Source: an uncultured Bacilli bacterium
GTDB lineage: Bacteria; Bacillota_I; Bacilli_A; RF39; UBA660
Length of the DNA: 64,000 nucleotides
Direction of reading: 5' to 3'
Assembly: GCA_934162445.1 (NCBI GenBank)
Contig: CAKPIT010000003.1
Span: forward strand, 1 to 64,000
Shown here: one piece after another, positions 44,120-52,946 of the stretch
Layout of the letters: every line of letters begins with the position of its first letter
Numbering within the stretch: the first letter of the stretch is position 1
Program-made: the position numbers and the translations under genes
The notes under the pieces: model-generated
The model's input: only the letters and a program-made list of their open reading frames with translations
Told to the model about the DNA's origin: nothing
The model's database searches: none

Positions 44120-44148
44120 AGTTCATACCTAAATATATGAACTTTTTT
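44120..44148 (+). terminator. Terminator after uppS
   Basis: GTTCATA / TATGAAC with an 8-base loop and six T. Confidence 0.85.
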
Positions 44149-44154
44149 GCTAAC

Positions 44155-44256
44155 AAAAAGAGACTGAACCCCCTGAGGGCAGTCTCTATAAAAAAGAATA
44201 AAAAGGGGTTGGCTAGTGTGATACTAGCGACCAATTCGCCTAATTTCGAATTGGTG
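44155..44256 (-). ncRNA. Putative small RNA A, about 102 nt
   Basis: Reading the minus strand, a near-ideal promoter leads into three hairpins. They are ACCAATTCG / CGAATTGGT at the 5' end, GCTAGT / ACTAGC, and a terminator stem AGAGACTG / CAGTCTCT followed by five T. Between hairpins 2 and 3 is an unpaired C- and T-rich stretch with AACCCC. The terminator loop contains TCAGGGGGTTC. No coding frame fits. It matches no RNA family I know. Confidence 0.6.
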
Positions 44257-44262
44257 CTTTTT

Positions 44263-44291
44263 ATAATAATCATTAATTACTAATTTGTCAA
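44263..44291 (-). promoter_or_regulatory. Promoter of small RNA A
   Basis: On the minus strand: TTGACA (44291-44286), 17 bases, TATTAT (44268-44263). Confidence 0.7.
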
Positions 44292-44309
44292 CACTTTTTA
44301 TCTAAAAAT

Positions 44310-45011
44310 TTAATTAATATTAGCAATCATACTAGTAATGATATAAATGTAATCAAAAACAGCTTTATACTCATTATAAATAAGATTAAAAGTTTCTTTT
44401 CGATTAACTTGATTAATCATTATAATCTTTCCTAATCTAATCTTATTTCTTATATTAACAATCTTTAATACAGAGGTATAAATATCATAAAAATCAACAT
44501 TTAAATTAAAATTACTAAGACTTTTACTAGTAACAGCCGCCCCTACTTTATAATTACTATTACTACTACTTTTCAAATATTCAATAACTTCTTTAGATTC
44601 ACTTTCTAAATAAAGATTAGGAATATCATAGTCTTTTAATAACTCCAAAACAATATCTACTAAAAGAGCCTTATCACAAATATTTGCTAGTTGTAATACT
44701 AACAATTTATCAGGATGTTTTTTAAATACTTTTAAAATTTCTTTTAATGATAAAATTTTTTGACTCTTAACATCCGTTCCAATATTAAAGTGATTATACT
44801 CCTTTAACGTTAACTCACATATTTTATCAATATCACTGACATAATTATCAACAATATCATCACCAAGTGTAATAATTTCTTGATCTTTTGTAAGATATAA
44901 TTTATATTTAAATCCATCAATATAAGATGTATTTAAGCCTAAAATTAAGGCATCCATTGTATTGCACGTTACATTCTTTGTAATTGCCCCACCATTTGCA
45001 ATAACTTTCAT
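44310..45011 (-). CDS. Degenerate glycerophosphodiester phosphodiesterase-like protein
   Basis: 233 residues with the TIM-barrel layout of the GDPD family, but the catalytic positions are changed. The expected N-terminal HRG is NGG (in MKVIANGGAI), the E-x-D pair appears as K-x-K in DGFKYKLYLTKDQEII, and the usual HD is GD in ITLGDDIVDN. NT and TKD landmarks remain. It is probably not a phosphodiesterase and may be a binding or regulatory relative. GGGAG lies upstream of its ATG. It lies between small RNA A and recG, divergent from recG. Confidence 0.6.
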   Translation of the reverse strand: MKVIANGGAITKNVTCNTMDALILGLNTSYIDGFKYKLYLTKDQEIITLGDDIVDNYVSDIDKICELTLKEYNHFNIGTDVKSQKILSLKEILKVFKKHPDKLLVLQLANICDKALLVDIVLELLKDYDIPNLYLESESKEVIEYLKSSSNSNYKVGAAVTSKSLSNFNLNVDFYDIYTSVLKIVNIRNKIRLGKIIMINQVNRKETFNLIYNEYKAVFDYIYIITSMIANIN

Positions 45012-45104
45012 ATTATCAATCTCCCTTATTAAAATTTATGCAAAATTCACTTTTAAAATACTAAAAATCATGATATAATATGAGACGTAAACGAGGTGAT
45101 ATAT

Positions 45105-47090
45105 GTGGCCCTAAAAGATGTAAAAGGCGTAGGTCCAAGAGCACTTACATTATTATCGAAAATAAATATAAATTCTGTTAATGATTTAGTGACCCATTAT
45201 CCCTTTCGATATGATTTTTTAGTAAGAAGTAATTTAAAAGAGTTAGATGATGGTAGTCATGTTATTATTGATGGTAAAATTGAAAGCAATCCCATTTTAA
45301 TAAGATTTAAAGCTGGTCTTAACAAAATGAATTTCCGTCTTGTCACTAATAGTGGGGTAGTAGGGGTTTCCATCTTTAATAGAGCTTTTTTAAAAAGTCA
45401 TTTATTAGTTGGGACAACTGTAACCGTTATTGGTAAGTTTGATAAAACCAAAAATGTTATTACTGCTTCTGAATTAAAACTAGAATCATTAAGTGATAAA
45501 GTTAAAATTGAACCTGTATATCACTTAACAAGTGGTCTTACTAATAAAAACTTATCCTTATATATTAATATGGCCTTACTAGGTAATTATAAAGAAATAA
45601 CTGATTATATTCCTGAAAAATTTATTAAAAAATATAATTTTTCAAGTAAACGTTTGGCTCTAAATATTGTTCATAATCCTCCAACTAAAGAAAAATTAAA
45701 AGAAGCTCTAATTCGCCTTAAATATGAAGAATTATTTGAGTTTATGTTTAAGATAAATTATCTAAAAGAAGAGAAGAAAAAAGAAAATAGTGGGATATCT
45801 CGTGAAATTGATAAAAGTAAAGTTGATCAATTTATTAAAAGTTTACAGTTTACTCTAACTAGTGATCAAGTGAAATCTGTTAATAGTATTATTGCTGATT
45901 TAGAAAGCGATAACAGAATGAATAGAATGCTTCAAGGTGATGTTGGTAGTGGGAAAACTATAGTAGCTTTTATAGCAATGTATGCTAATTATTTGAGTGG
46001 TTATCAAAGTGCACTTATGGCTCCAACAGAAATATTAGCCACTCAGCATTATAATAATTTAAAAGAATTCTTTAAAGATTATAATATTAATATGGAACTA
46101 TTAACAGGTTCAACTTCTAAAAAAGAAAAAGATTTAATCTACAAAAGTTTAAAAGAAGGGGAAATAGACTTCATTGTAGGAACCCATGCCTTAATTCAAA
46201 ATGATGTTACCTATCATAATTTAGGTTTAGTAATAACAGATGAGCAACATCGCTTTGGTGTTAATCAACGGGAAAACTTACAAAATAAAGGCCAAAAACC
46301 GGATATTTTATATATGAGTGCAACTCCTATTCCAAGAACCTATGCTTTAACAATCTATGGTGATATGGATGTTTCCACAATTAAAACAAGACCTAAAGGT
46401 CGTAAAAGTATTAAGACTATTGTAAGAAGTAATAATGAGATTAAAGAAGTATTAACTCTAATGCATAACGAATTAAAAGAAAATCATCAAATCTATGTTA
46501 TTGCCCCCTTAATTGAAGATAGTGAATCCACTGATTTAACTAGTGTTAATGATTTGAAAGAAAAAATGACTTTAGCATTTGGTAGTAGTTACAAAATAGA
46601 TTTAATTCATGGTAAAATGGCTAACGCCGCTAAAGAATTAATAATGGGAGAATTTTTACAAAATAAAGTACAAATTCTAATTAGTACTACCGTCATCGAA
46701 GTTGGTGTTGATGTTCCTAATGCTACTATGATGGTTATCTTTAATGCTGAACGTTTCGGTTTATCAACTCTTCATCAATTAAGAGGTAGAGTAGGAAGAA
46801 GTGCTCTTCAATCAAGTTGTATCCTAATAAGTGATAATGATACTAAACGCCTAGAAATCATGGAAAAAACAAATGATGGTTTTGAAATTAGTGAAGAAGA
46901 TTTTAAATTAAGAGGTCATGGTGACTTATTTGGAACCAAGCAAAGTGGTGATATGACTTTCAAAATAGCCGATTTAAAAAGAGATTACAAAATCCTTTTA
47001 CAGGCAAAGGAAGACTCCCTAAATTATTTAAAATCAAAGGATAATCCTGCTTTAAAACTTAAACTGATTGATGAAATTATACACAGTTAA
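45105..47090 (+). CDS. recG: ATP-dependent DNA helicase RecG
   Basis: Branch-migrating helicase that reverses stalled forks. An N-terminal wedge/OB domain (about 1-155, KDVKGVGPRALTLLSKINI first) is followed by two helicase lobes. Walker A is QGDVGSGKT near residue 280, the Walker B box is TDEQHRFG, then SATPIPRT, and motif VI LRGRVGRS appears with the TRG-like C-terminal segment. At 661 residues it is normal. The start is GTG 45105, with GAGGTGAT 5-7 bases upstream; the GTG at 45096 is part of that site. An extended -10 TGATATAAT lies at 45071-45079. Confidence 0.95.
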   Translation: MALKDVKGVGPRALTLLSKININSVNDLVTHYPFRYDFLVRSNLKELDDGSHVIIDGKIESNPILIRFKAGLNKMNFRLVTNSGVVGVSIFNRAFLKSHLLVGTTVTVIGKFDKTKNVITASELKLESLSDKVKIEPVYHLTSGLTNKNLSLYINMALLGNYKEITDYIPEKFIKKYNFSSKRLALNIVHNPPTKEKLKEALIRLKYEELFEFMFKINYLKEEKKKENSGISREIDKSKVDQFIKSLQFTLTSDQVKSVNSIIADLESDNRMNRMLQGDVGSGKTIVAFIAMYANYLSGYQSALMAPTEILATQHYNNLKEFFKDYNINMELLTGSTSKKEKDLIYKSLKEGEIDFIVGTHALIQNDVTYHNLGLVITDEQHRFGVNQRENLQNKGQKPDILYMSATPIPRTYALTIYGDMDVSTIKTRPKGRKSIKTIVRSNNEIKEVLTLMHNELKENHQIYVIAPLIEDSESTDLTSVNDLKEKMTLAFGSSYKIDLIHGKMANAAKELIMGEFLQNKVQILISTTVIEVGVDVPNATMMVIFNAERFGLSTLHQLRGRVGRSALQSSCILISDNDTKRLEIMEKTNDGFEISEEDFKLRGHGDLFGTKQSGDMTFKIADLKRDYKILLQAKEDSLNYLKSKDNPALKLKLIDEIIHS

Positions 47091-47120
47091 TGTCAATTAA
47101 AAATAAACTTCTAAATTTAA

Positions 47121-47149
47121 TTGACTTTTAAAACAAAATTAGTTATGAT
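47121..47149 (+). promoter_or_regulatory. Promoter of small RNA B
   Basis: TTGACT (47121-47126), 17 bases, TATGAT (47144-47149). Confidence 0.65.
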
Positions 47150-47155
47150 TATCTT

Positions 47156-47259
47156 ACATGGTAAGTAACTTACTTGCCATGTTGATTATAGTCCACGATC
47201 TAAGTGTGGATTTATATTCAACCGAACCCCCTGAAGAGCCCATTTTGGGCTCATTTTTG
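47156..47259 (+). ncRNA. Putative small RNA B, about 104 nt
   Basis: A promoter is followed by an 11-bp 5' hairpin (47156-47182; arms CATGGTAAGT and ACTTGCCATG with one G-U pair) and a second hairpin TCCAC / GTGGA (47192-47210). An unpaired stretch containing GAACCCCCTGA (47224-47234) comes next, then a terminator GAGCCC / GGGCTC with five T (47236-47258). The layout copies small RNA A. No coding frame is plausible. It occupies the first part of the 535-base gap between recG and the next gene. Confidence 0.62.
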
Positions 47260-47393
47260 TTTGCTTGAGTTTAAGAAAACTTAGAATATGAACATAAATA
47301 ATTAAATAAATTTGTATAAATTTGATAAAGATTAATAATTTTGGTATCTAAATTTTTGAATAAAATACCACAATCAATAGACCTTTGTAGTAA

Positions 47394-47507
47394 ATTATTA
47401 AAATTTTATTAGATGGAACAATTAATCACGATGAATTAAAACTATGTGCTGAAATGATGGATTATTATGATGGTATCATAGGAGTTACTAATTTATTTAA
47501 TATTTAA
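47394..47507 (+). pseudogene. Possible gene remnant in the gap after small RNA B
   Basis: An open stretch of 37 codons without an early start codon (LLDGTINHDELKLCAE...) ends in TAA 17 bases before a terminator-like hairpin. Its composition is protein-like, unlike the AT-rich sequence before it. It could be the tail of a decayed gene. The rest of 47260-47393 shows only AT-rich sequence with no feature I can support. Confidence 0.25.
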
Positions 47508-47524
47508 TATTTAATATAACAATA

Positions 47525-47549
47525 AATGGACTATTTAGTTCATTTTTTG
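47525..47549 (+). terminator. Terminator-like hairpin upstream of the giant gene
   Basis: AATGGACT / AGTTCATT with one G-U pair, a 4-base loop and six T. Confidence 0.6.
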
Positions 47550-47570
47550 TTTGTTATAATACTAAATACT

Positions 47571-47599
47571 TTGACAAAATAAGTTTTTTATAATAAAAT
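47571..47599 (+). promoter_or_regulatory. Promoter of the 1219-residue protein gene
   Basis: TTGACA (47571-47576), 17 bases, TAAAAT (47594-47599). Confidence 0.65.
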
Positions 47600-47625
47600 A
47601 TGCCTAGTTTAAAGAGGTGATGGAA

Positions 47626-50600
47626 ATGGGCAAAATCAATAAAGAAAAAATAAAACTTTTAGAAGATTCTTCTCTTTCTTTTGAAAAGAAGATGAAAGTT
47701 TGTAGTGACTTAACTGAGGATGATAAAAATGCAGTTTTAATTTGTGCCGATATTCCCCAAAATATCAAAAAATATCTTATCAATAAAAAGATGATCATAA
47801 ACACCATCAATCGTGTTCTTAATAAAATCTATGAACAGGACCAAGACCTATTTGCCTATATTATGACTAAGAAAGTTATTTTCTCTAGTGATATTTGTAG
47901 CATTATAGGTAATAATGATGTTTTATTAGACATAAAAGACTTAGTAATTAATACGAAAATAACCGAAAAAAATATTCTTGAAGTTATTGGTAATTTCGTT
48001 TTTATGGACCGGATGAATTCTAATCACATTAAAGCTTTAAAACCAAAAGAGTACCAATTAGCCCTTAAAAATATAGAAGATAGAGAATTACTTAGCTATT
48101 TAACTCATTCCCTTTATTCAAACTATTTAAAAAAAGACTTAGTTAATGCTAATTTTAATCGCCTTGTAAAACTAGCCAAACGTCTGCCATTAGAAGGTAA
48201 AGACGTTTACAAAACCACTTATAACGATCTTCTTTTATATTGTCATGATCAAGATTTAATAGCTGAAGTTACTACTAAATATCCTAAAAAGACAGATAAA
48301 CTTATAAAAAATTCTCCTGTTTCTTCTATTATGGACTATTTAGATAATGACTATTTTCCCATCTCTTTAAAAGAAGAAATAATATCCGTAAATAAAGAGA
48401 CAATCGACGACTACATTAAAGACGTTGGCATCATTAGTTTGATTCCCTTTCTTAGAGAAAATTCAAGTTTCCCTAAAAAGTTGCAAGAAAGTATCCTTAC
48501 CAATCGAAAAGATGCGGTCATTAGTTATTTTGAAAATGAAAAAAGTTATGAATTACCATATTTTTTAAAATTTTCAGCTTTAAAAATATTTGAAGTTAGT
48601 CCATTAGTAAAAACTCTTTTTATTAAAGAAAAAGTTGATTCCACTAATTTTATAAATCTCATTTCTAATTACTATGACGAAGATGACAAGACACTATCCC
48701 TAATTTTTAAGGAAAGAGAAGATTTAGTCGTTAATTATTTTCATACTGTTCCCTTAACTGATCTTTTAACTCCTGTTAACCCCAAGTATTATTATAATAA
48801 ATTAATTACAAACTACCCTAAATTAGTAAAAGAACGTCTAAGTACTATTTCCTCTGATGAAATTCCTACTTACTTAAATAATCCTAAAGTATCATTAGAA
48901 ATGAAGAAAAACTTTTTAAATCTATTTGGTTTTAATGACCAAAATGCTTCTATCTGTTTAGCGTTTTTAAAATCTTACAACAGCGAAATAACTACCCAGA
49001 TAATTGAAAATTATGATGCTCTTGTTAGTCTTATTTTAAAGTCCAACATTGATCTTGATGCCTTTATTCAATATGGTAGTGGTAGTTATAAAAATAATGT
49101 TGCTAATCTCCTTAAATTTATTAAAGAAGAAAAAGAGACTGATTTTATTAATGTCACTAATTATTTATTTACTAACTACTATCAACCTAAAAATGACATC
49201 AACAAAATTGATAACTTTTTAGAAATAATTAATAATTATCATGACCTTAATAATTTATTAATTAATATTACAACAACTAACTATAATTTAACTACTAAAG
49301 ATAAGAAGAGTCTTTATTTTCTTTTTAACATCAATGATCAAAACCGAAAAAATATTCATGATATTCATGACATTAATAATTATCGTTTAAAGTTATATGA
49401 ATCCATTAGCCAAGAAATTATTACTACCAATAGTATTGACCGACTAAAAGAGATTTTTAATGATTTAATTTTTATGAATTCACACGATACTTTTGATGAA
49501 ATAGGGGGAAGTCTTTGTTTTCACACCTTAAAAAAGCAAAATAAAACTTCACAAATATTTACCCTTTTAGCCGAAGAATTAATTAAACAATCAACAATTA
49601 TTGACATGGTGAAAGATACTAATAATCTTGAAAATGTAAGAAGTGTTCTCAAGTATTATCTTCTTGATCATCCTGAATCTTTATCAACTATTCAAGAGTC
49701 ATTTACCACTTTAAAGGAAAAAATTAGATTATTTTTTGAAGCAGATGCCAACATTAATTTAACTCATTTAGATCCAGAAGTTTTAAAAAGTACTATTAAT
49801 GAAAATTTATCGAAAGAGTATGGTACTACTTGTTATGATTTGCAAGATAAAAATTATGTTTTATGTGCTCATGTGTTAAGTTATAGTGAGAATGTTGATG
49901 ATTTAGTTATCGGTAAATCAAATAGTAAGAATAATTTCATCTCGCTAAGTGCGGTTAGCTATTTGGGACAAAAGTATTATTATGGTGCCTCATTTCCTAT
50001 TTTTGTTTATGATAACATACCTGAAGGAAGTTTCATTTGTAGTTCAACTTCTAATATGGGTACTAATGGTTGCCTTAAGGATAATTCATTAGAAGTAGCA
50101 CCTATTAATAGAAAACAACGTGGAATATTAGAAAGTAGTGCCATTGAGTTGAGTAATTCTGAATTTTTACTTTATAGAGAAGGTCTTGTTCCTAAAGGCC
50201 TTATTATTCCCAAAGGAAGAATCCCAACTGAATTAGAACAAAAGATTCAACAAAAATATCATTTACCATACTTTCTAACCCAAAACTATAATACTACCAT
50301 TGATAGTCCTAAATCATTTTTTTCTTCTAATAATATAACTATCGATTTTACACCCAATAAAGAGTTAGATCACATTTTAAGCATCTTAAATAAAGAGTCT
50401 AACATCAAAAAAGAGGCTGAAAAATATACAGGCCGAGAAATAGCTATTATCACGGATTTGCATGCCTTTTTTGAGCCAACCCTTGCTGTTTTAGAAGCCA
50501 TTAGACGTAAAGGAATTAGTGAAATATATTCGCTTGGGGATAATATTGAAGAAGGTCCCAATCCAAGTGAAGTTTTAGAATTATTAGATGATTATAATGT

Positions 50601-51285
50601 TACTTCTCTTGCGGGAAATAGCGAATATTACCATACCCTAGGAACAGAGCCTTTTAAATATCTAACTGAAGAACGTCTTGAAAATAACGAATGGACTCAT
50701 GACAAATTATCTAAAAGTAAATTAGCCAACTTAACCTTATATAAACCATCCCTTGACCTTACTCTTGGTGGTAAAAAAATAGCCTTATGTCATTTTGCTA
50801 ATGATATTAGATGGGACTTTATTGATCATGATACATGGACCTATCAAGCAAATCACCATCAAAATAATGCGAGTAGTCAGTTTCTTTATACCAATAGTAA
50901 AGCAGCTAAAGAAAATATCCAAAAAACAATTGCTACTACTTTTGATAAAAATTATCTAAAAGGCTACCTAGATGCTACCAATTCCCCATTATTTGCTGGT
51001 AAACAAGTAACCGATTATGATGCCATTATCCAAGGCCATGTTCATTTTCAATACCATGATCAACTGCAAAATACCGATATTTATACCCTAAGAGCTCTTG
51101 GAATGGGATACGATAAAGAAGATAAACAAAAAGCCTGTTACTATGTCCTTAAAGAAAAAAAGAATAATGAAGGTTTTGATATTGAAAAAGAACTAGTTCC
51201 CTTTAATCATTATCATTTAGTTACCAACATTAAATCAAGCACTATTCCTCATAAAGAAAAGATTTTAAAGTATGTTAATTCTTGA
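47626..51285 (+). CDS. Very large helical protein with C-terminal metallophosphoesterase, 1219 residues
   Basis: Three parts. Residues 1 to about 720 are helical, Leu/Lys/Asn-rich and repeat-like, with no signal peptide or membrane helix. About 730-885 is a mixed alpha/beta domain (ISLSAVSYLGQKYYYG, EFLLYREGLVPKGLIIPKG, LPYFLTQNYN) that I cannot name. About 938 to the end is a calcineurin-type metallophosphoesterase with ITDLHAF (D-x-H), GDNIEEGPNP, AGNSEYY (GNHD variant), LCHFAND and QGHVHFQ (GHxH). The nearest familiar phosphatases are the YfcE/serine-threonine phosphatase group. Start at ATG 47626 with GAGGTGAT upstream. It has its own promoter and is followed by the TtcA-like gene. Target unknown; a large scaffold with phosphatase output is an inference. 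Confidence 0.72.
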   Translation: MGKINKEKIKLLEDSSLSFEKKMKVCSDLTEDDKNAVLICADIPQNIKKYLINKKMIINTINRVLNKIYEQDQDLFAYIMTKKVIFSSDICSIIGNNDVLLDIKDLVINTKITEKNILEVIGNFVFMDRMNSNHIKALKPKEYQLALKNIEDRELLSYLTHSLYSNYLKKDLVNANFNRLVKLAKRLPLEGKDVYKTTYNDLLLYCHDQDLIAEVTTKYPKKTDKLIKNSPVSSIMDYLDNDYFPISLKEEIISVNKETIDDYIKDVGIISLIPFLRENSSFPKKLQESILTNRKDAVISYFENEKSYELPYFLKFSALKIFEVSPLVKTLFIKEKVDSTNFINLISNYYDEDDKTLSLIFKEREDLVVNYFHTVPLTDLLTPVNPKYYYNKLITNYPKLVKERLSTISSDEIPTYLNNPKVSLEMKKNFLNLFGFNDQNASICLAFLKSYNSEITTQIIENYDALVSLILKSNIDLDAFIQYGSGSYKNNVANLLKFIKEEKETDFINVTNYLFTNYYQPKNDINKIDNFLEIINNYHDLNNLLINITTTNYNLTTKDKKSLYFLFNINDQNRKNIHDIHDINNYRLKLYESISQEIITTNSIDRLKEIFNDLIFMNSHDTFDEIGGSLCFHTLKKQNKTSQIFTLLAEELIKQSTIIDMVKDTNNLENVRSVLKYYLLDHPESLSTIQESFTTLKEKIRLFFEADANINLTHLDPEVLKSTINENLSKEYGTTCYDLQDKNYVLCAHVLSYSENVDDLVIGKSNSKNNFISLSAVSYLGQKYYYGASFPIFVYDNIPEGSFICSSTSNMGTNGCLKDNSLEVAPINRKQRGILESSAIELSNSEFLLYREGLVPKGLIIPKGRIPTELEQKIQQKYHLPYFLTQNYNTTIDSPKSFFSSNNITIDFTPNKELDHILSILNKESNIKKEAEKYTGREIAIITDLHAFFEPTLAVLEAIRRKGISEIYSLGDNIEEGPNPSEVLELLDDYNVTSLAGNSEYYHTLGTEPFKYLTEERLENNEWTHDKLSKSKLANLTLYKPSLDLTLGGKKIALCHFANDIRWDFIDHDTWTYQANHHQNNASSQFLYTNSKAAKENIQKTIATTFDKNYLKGYLDATNSPLFAGKQVTDYDAIIQGHVHFQYHDQLQNTDIYTLRALGMGYDKEDKQKACYYVLKEKKNNEGFDIEKELVPFNHYHLVTNIKSSTIPHKEKILKYVNS

Positions 51286-51337
51286 CACAATATTCCATTA
51301 TTTCTATAATTAAAATGAATCAAAAGGGAGTGAAACC

Positions 51338-52165
51338 ATGGAAAAATATCAGGAAATAGAACGCAGTATTATTAAAAGATATCGTAAAGATATTTGGCAT
51401 AACTTTGTCAAAGCTGTCGCCGATTATAAATTAATTAATGAAAACGATCACATTATGGTTTGTATTTCTGGAGGAAAAGATTCCTTTTTACTAGCTAAAT
51501 GCATTCAAGAATTAATTCGTCATGGTAAAGTTAAATTTACCGCTAGATACGTTGTTATGAATCCGGGCTATAACGAGGTTAATCTAAACCTCATCAAAGA
51601 AAATGCTAAACTATTAAATGTACCTATTGAAATATTTGAAAGTGACATCTTTAATATTGTTAGTAATATCGATAAAAGTCCCTGCTATTTATGTGCTAGA
51701 ATGCGTAGAGGTTGTCTATATAATAAAGCCCAAGAATTAGGTTGTAATAAAATAGCCTTAGGTCATCATTTTGATGATGTTATTGAAACTACACTGCTTT
51801 CCATGTTTTATGGTGCTGAAATCAAAACCATGATGCCCAAACTTCATAGCGAAAACTTTAAGGGCCTTGAATTAATTAGACCTTTATACCTTGTTAAAGA
51901 AGATAATATTAAAGCATGGCGCGACTACAACGGTTTAACGTTCTTAAACTGCGCTTGTCGCTTCACTGAAAACTGTGCCCTTGAAAATGATACGACCAGT
52001 AAACGTAAAGAAATGAAAAATCTTATCAAAAATTTAAAAAAGATTAATAAGGATATTGATTACAACATTTTTAAAAGCCTTGATAACGTTAATCTGGATT
52101 GTATCTTAGGCACTAAAGAAAATGGCCACCATCAAAGCTTTTTAACTAAATATGAAGAAAAATAA
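51338..52165 (+). CDS. TtcA-like tRNA 2-thiolation ATPase
   Basis: PP-loop ATP pyrophosphatase of the TtcA/TilS superfamily, 275 residues. The PP-loop is CISGGKDS near residue 46, then CYLCARMRRG with a CxxC that binds an iron-sulphur cluster, and ALGHHFDDVIETTLLSMFYG. More Cys lie in NCACRFTENC. TtcA makes 2-thiocytidine at tRNA position 32, but relatives in Firmicutes have other targets. AAAGGGAG precedes the ATG. Confidence 0.85.
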   Translation: MEKYQEIERSIIKRYRKDIWHNFVKAVADYKLINENDHIMVCISGGKDSFLLAKCIQELIRHGKVKFTARYVVMNPGYNEVNLNLIKENAKLLNVPIEIFESDIFNIVSNIDKSPCYLCARMRRGCLYNKAQELGCNKIALGHHFDDVIETTLLSMFYGAEIKTMMPKLHSENFKGLELIRPLYLVKEDNIKAWRDYNGLTFLNCACRFTENCALENDTTSKRKEMKNLIKNLKKINKDIDYNIFKSLDNVNLDCILGTKENGHHQSFLTKYEEK

Positions 52166-52224
52166 CTAGATATTTGGTTGAATTTATTATTTATATATTT
52201 TATAATGTTGTAAAGGAGAGAAGT

Positions 52225-52908
52225 ATGAAAAAAAAGATATTTGTAATTATAGGTCTTATTGCCCTTACACTTACCTTAACAGGATGCGGTAAGGAAAAAT
52301 CAGCCCAAGAATTCAAGGAACAATATGAAAAAGTTAATGGTAAAAAACTAATCAAAAATCTTACCAACCGTAAAGTTAACATAAAAATAGATAATCCATA
52401 TAGGGAAGTTGATGCTGCCAAGATTATTACTAAAATAAAAAATAAAGAGACATTTTATGTTTATTTTGGTTTTGAAACTTGTCCATGGTGTCGTAGTGTT
52501 ATTGAAAAATCAATTGAAGTGGCCCAAACAGAAAAAATTGATACTATCTATTACGTAAATGTCTATGATATAAGAGATACTAAAGAATATATTAATAATA
52601 AAATTGTTACCACCAAAAAGGGTAGTGCTGACTATTATGAATTATTAAAACTCTTAAATGATGTTTTAGATGACTATAAAATTGAAGATGAAGATGGCAA
52701 AAGTGTAAACACTAATGAAAAAAGAATTTTTGCTCCTAACTTTATCTACATAAAAAATGGTAAAGCTTTAAAGAAAATCGATGGTATTTCTTCTAAACAA
52801 ACTGATGCCTTTATGGAACTTACTGAAGAAATTTTAAATGATGAAGAAGAAATTTTCACTGATTTCTTTACTCACAAAAAAGTTTGTACTGGCGAAACCA
52901 TGTGCTAA
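52225..52908 (+). CDS. Thioredoxin-family lipoprotein
   Basis: Lipoprotein signal peptide ending in the lipobox LTLTGC, then a thioredoxin fold with the active-site motif CPWC (in FGFETCPWCRSV near residue 92) and FAPNFIYIKNG later. It is expected to act in thiol exchange outside the membrane, perhaps for redox balance of secreted proteins. The C-terminus is acidic and ends with two more Cys. The ATG at 52225 follows AAAGGAGAG; 17 extra residues upstream do not fit a signal peptide. Confidence 0.8.
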   Translation: MKKKIFVIIGLIALTLTLTGCGKEKSAQEFKEQYEKVNGKKLIKNLTNRKVNIKIDNPYREVDAAKIITKIKNKETFYVYFGFETCPWCRSVIEKSIEVAQTEKIDTIYYVNVYDIRDTKEYINNKIVTTKKGSADYYELLKLLNDVLDDYKIEDEDGKSVNTNEKRIFAPNFIYIKNGKALKKIDGISSKQTDAFMELTEEILNDEEEIFTDFFTHKKVCTGETMC

Positions 52909-52912
52909 TCAT

Positions 52913-52940
52913 TTGACATAAGAAATAAATGTGATATAAT
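52913..52940 (+). promoter_or_regulatory. Promoter of pheST
   Basis: TTGACA (52913-52918), 16 bases, TATAAT (52935-52940) preceded by TGA, an extended -10. Confidence 0.75.
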
Positions 52941-52946
52941 AACCTA

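Noticed and set aside
44155..44265. Riboswitch or leader on the plus strand after uppS
   Set aside because: No plus-strand promoter follows the uppS terminator and no plus-strand gene lies downstream; the minus strand has a complete promoter-to-terminator unit.
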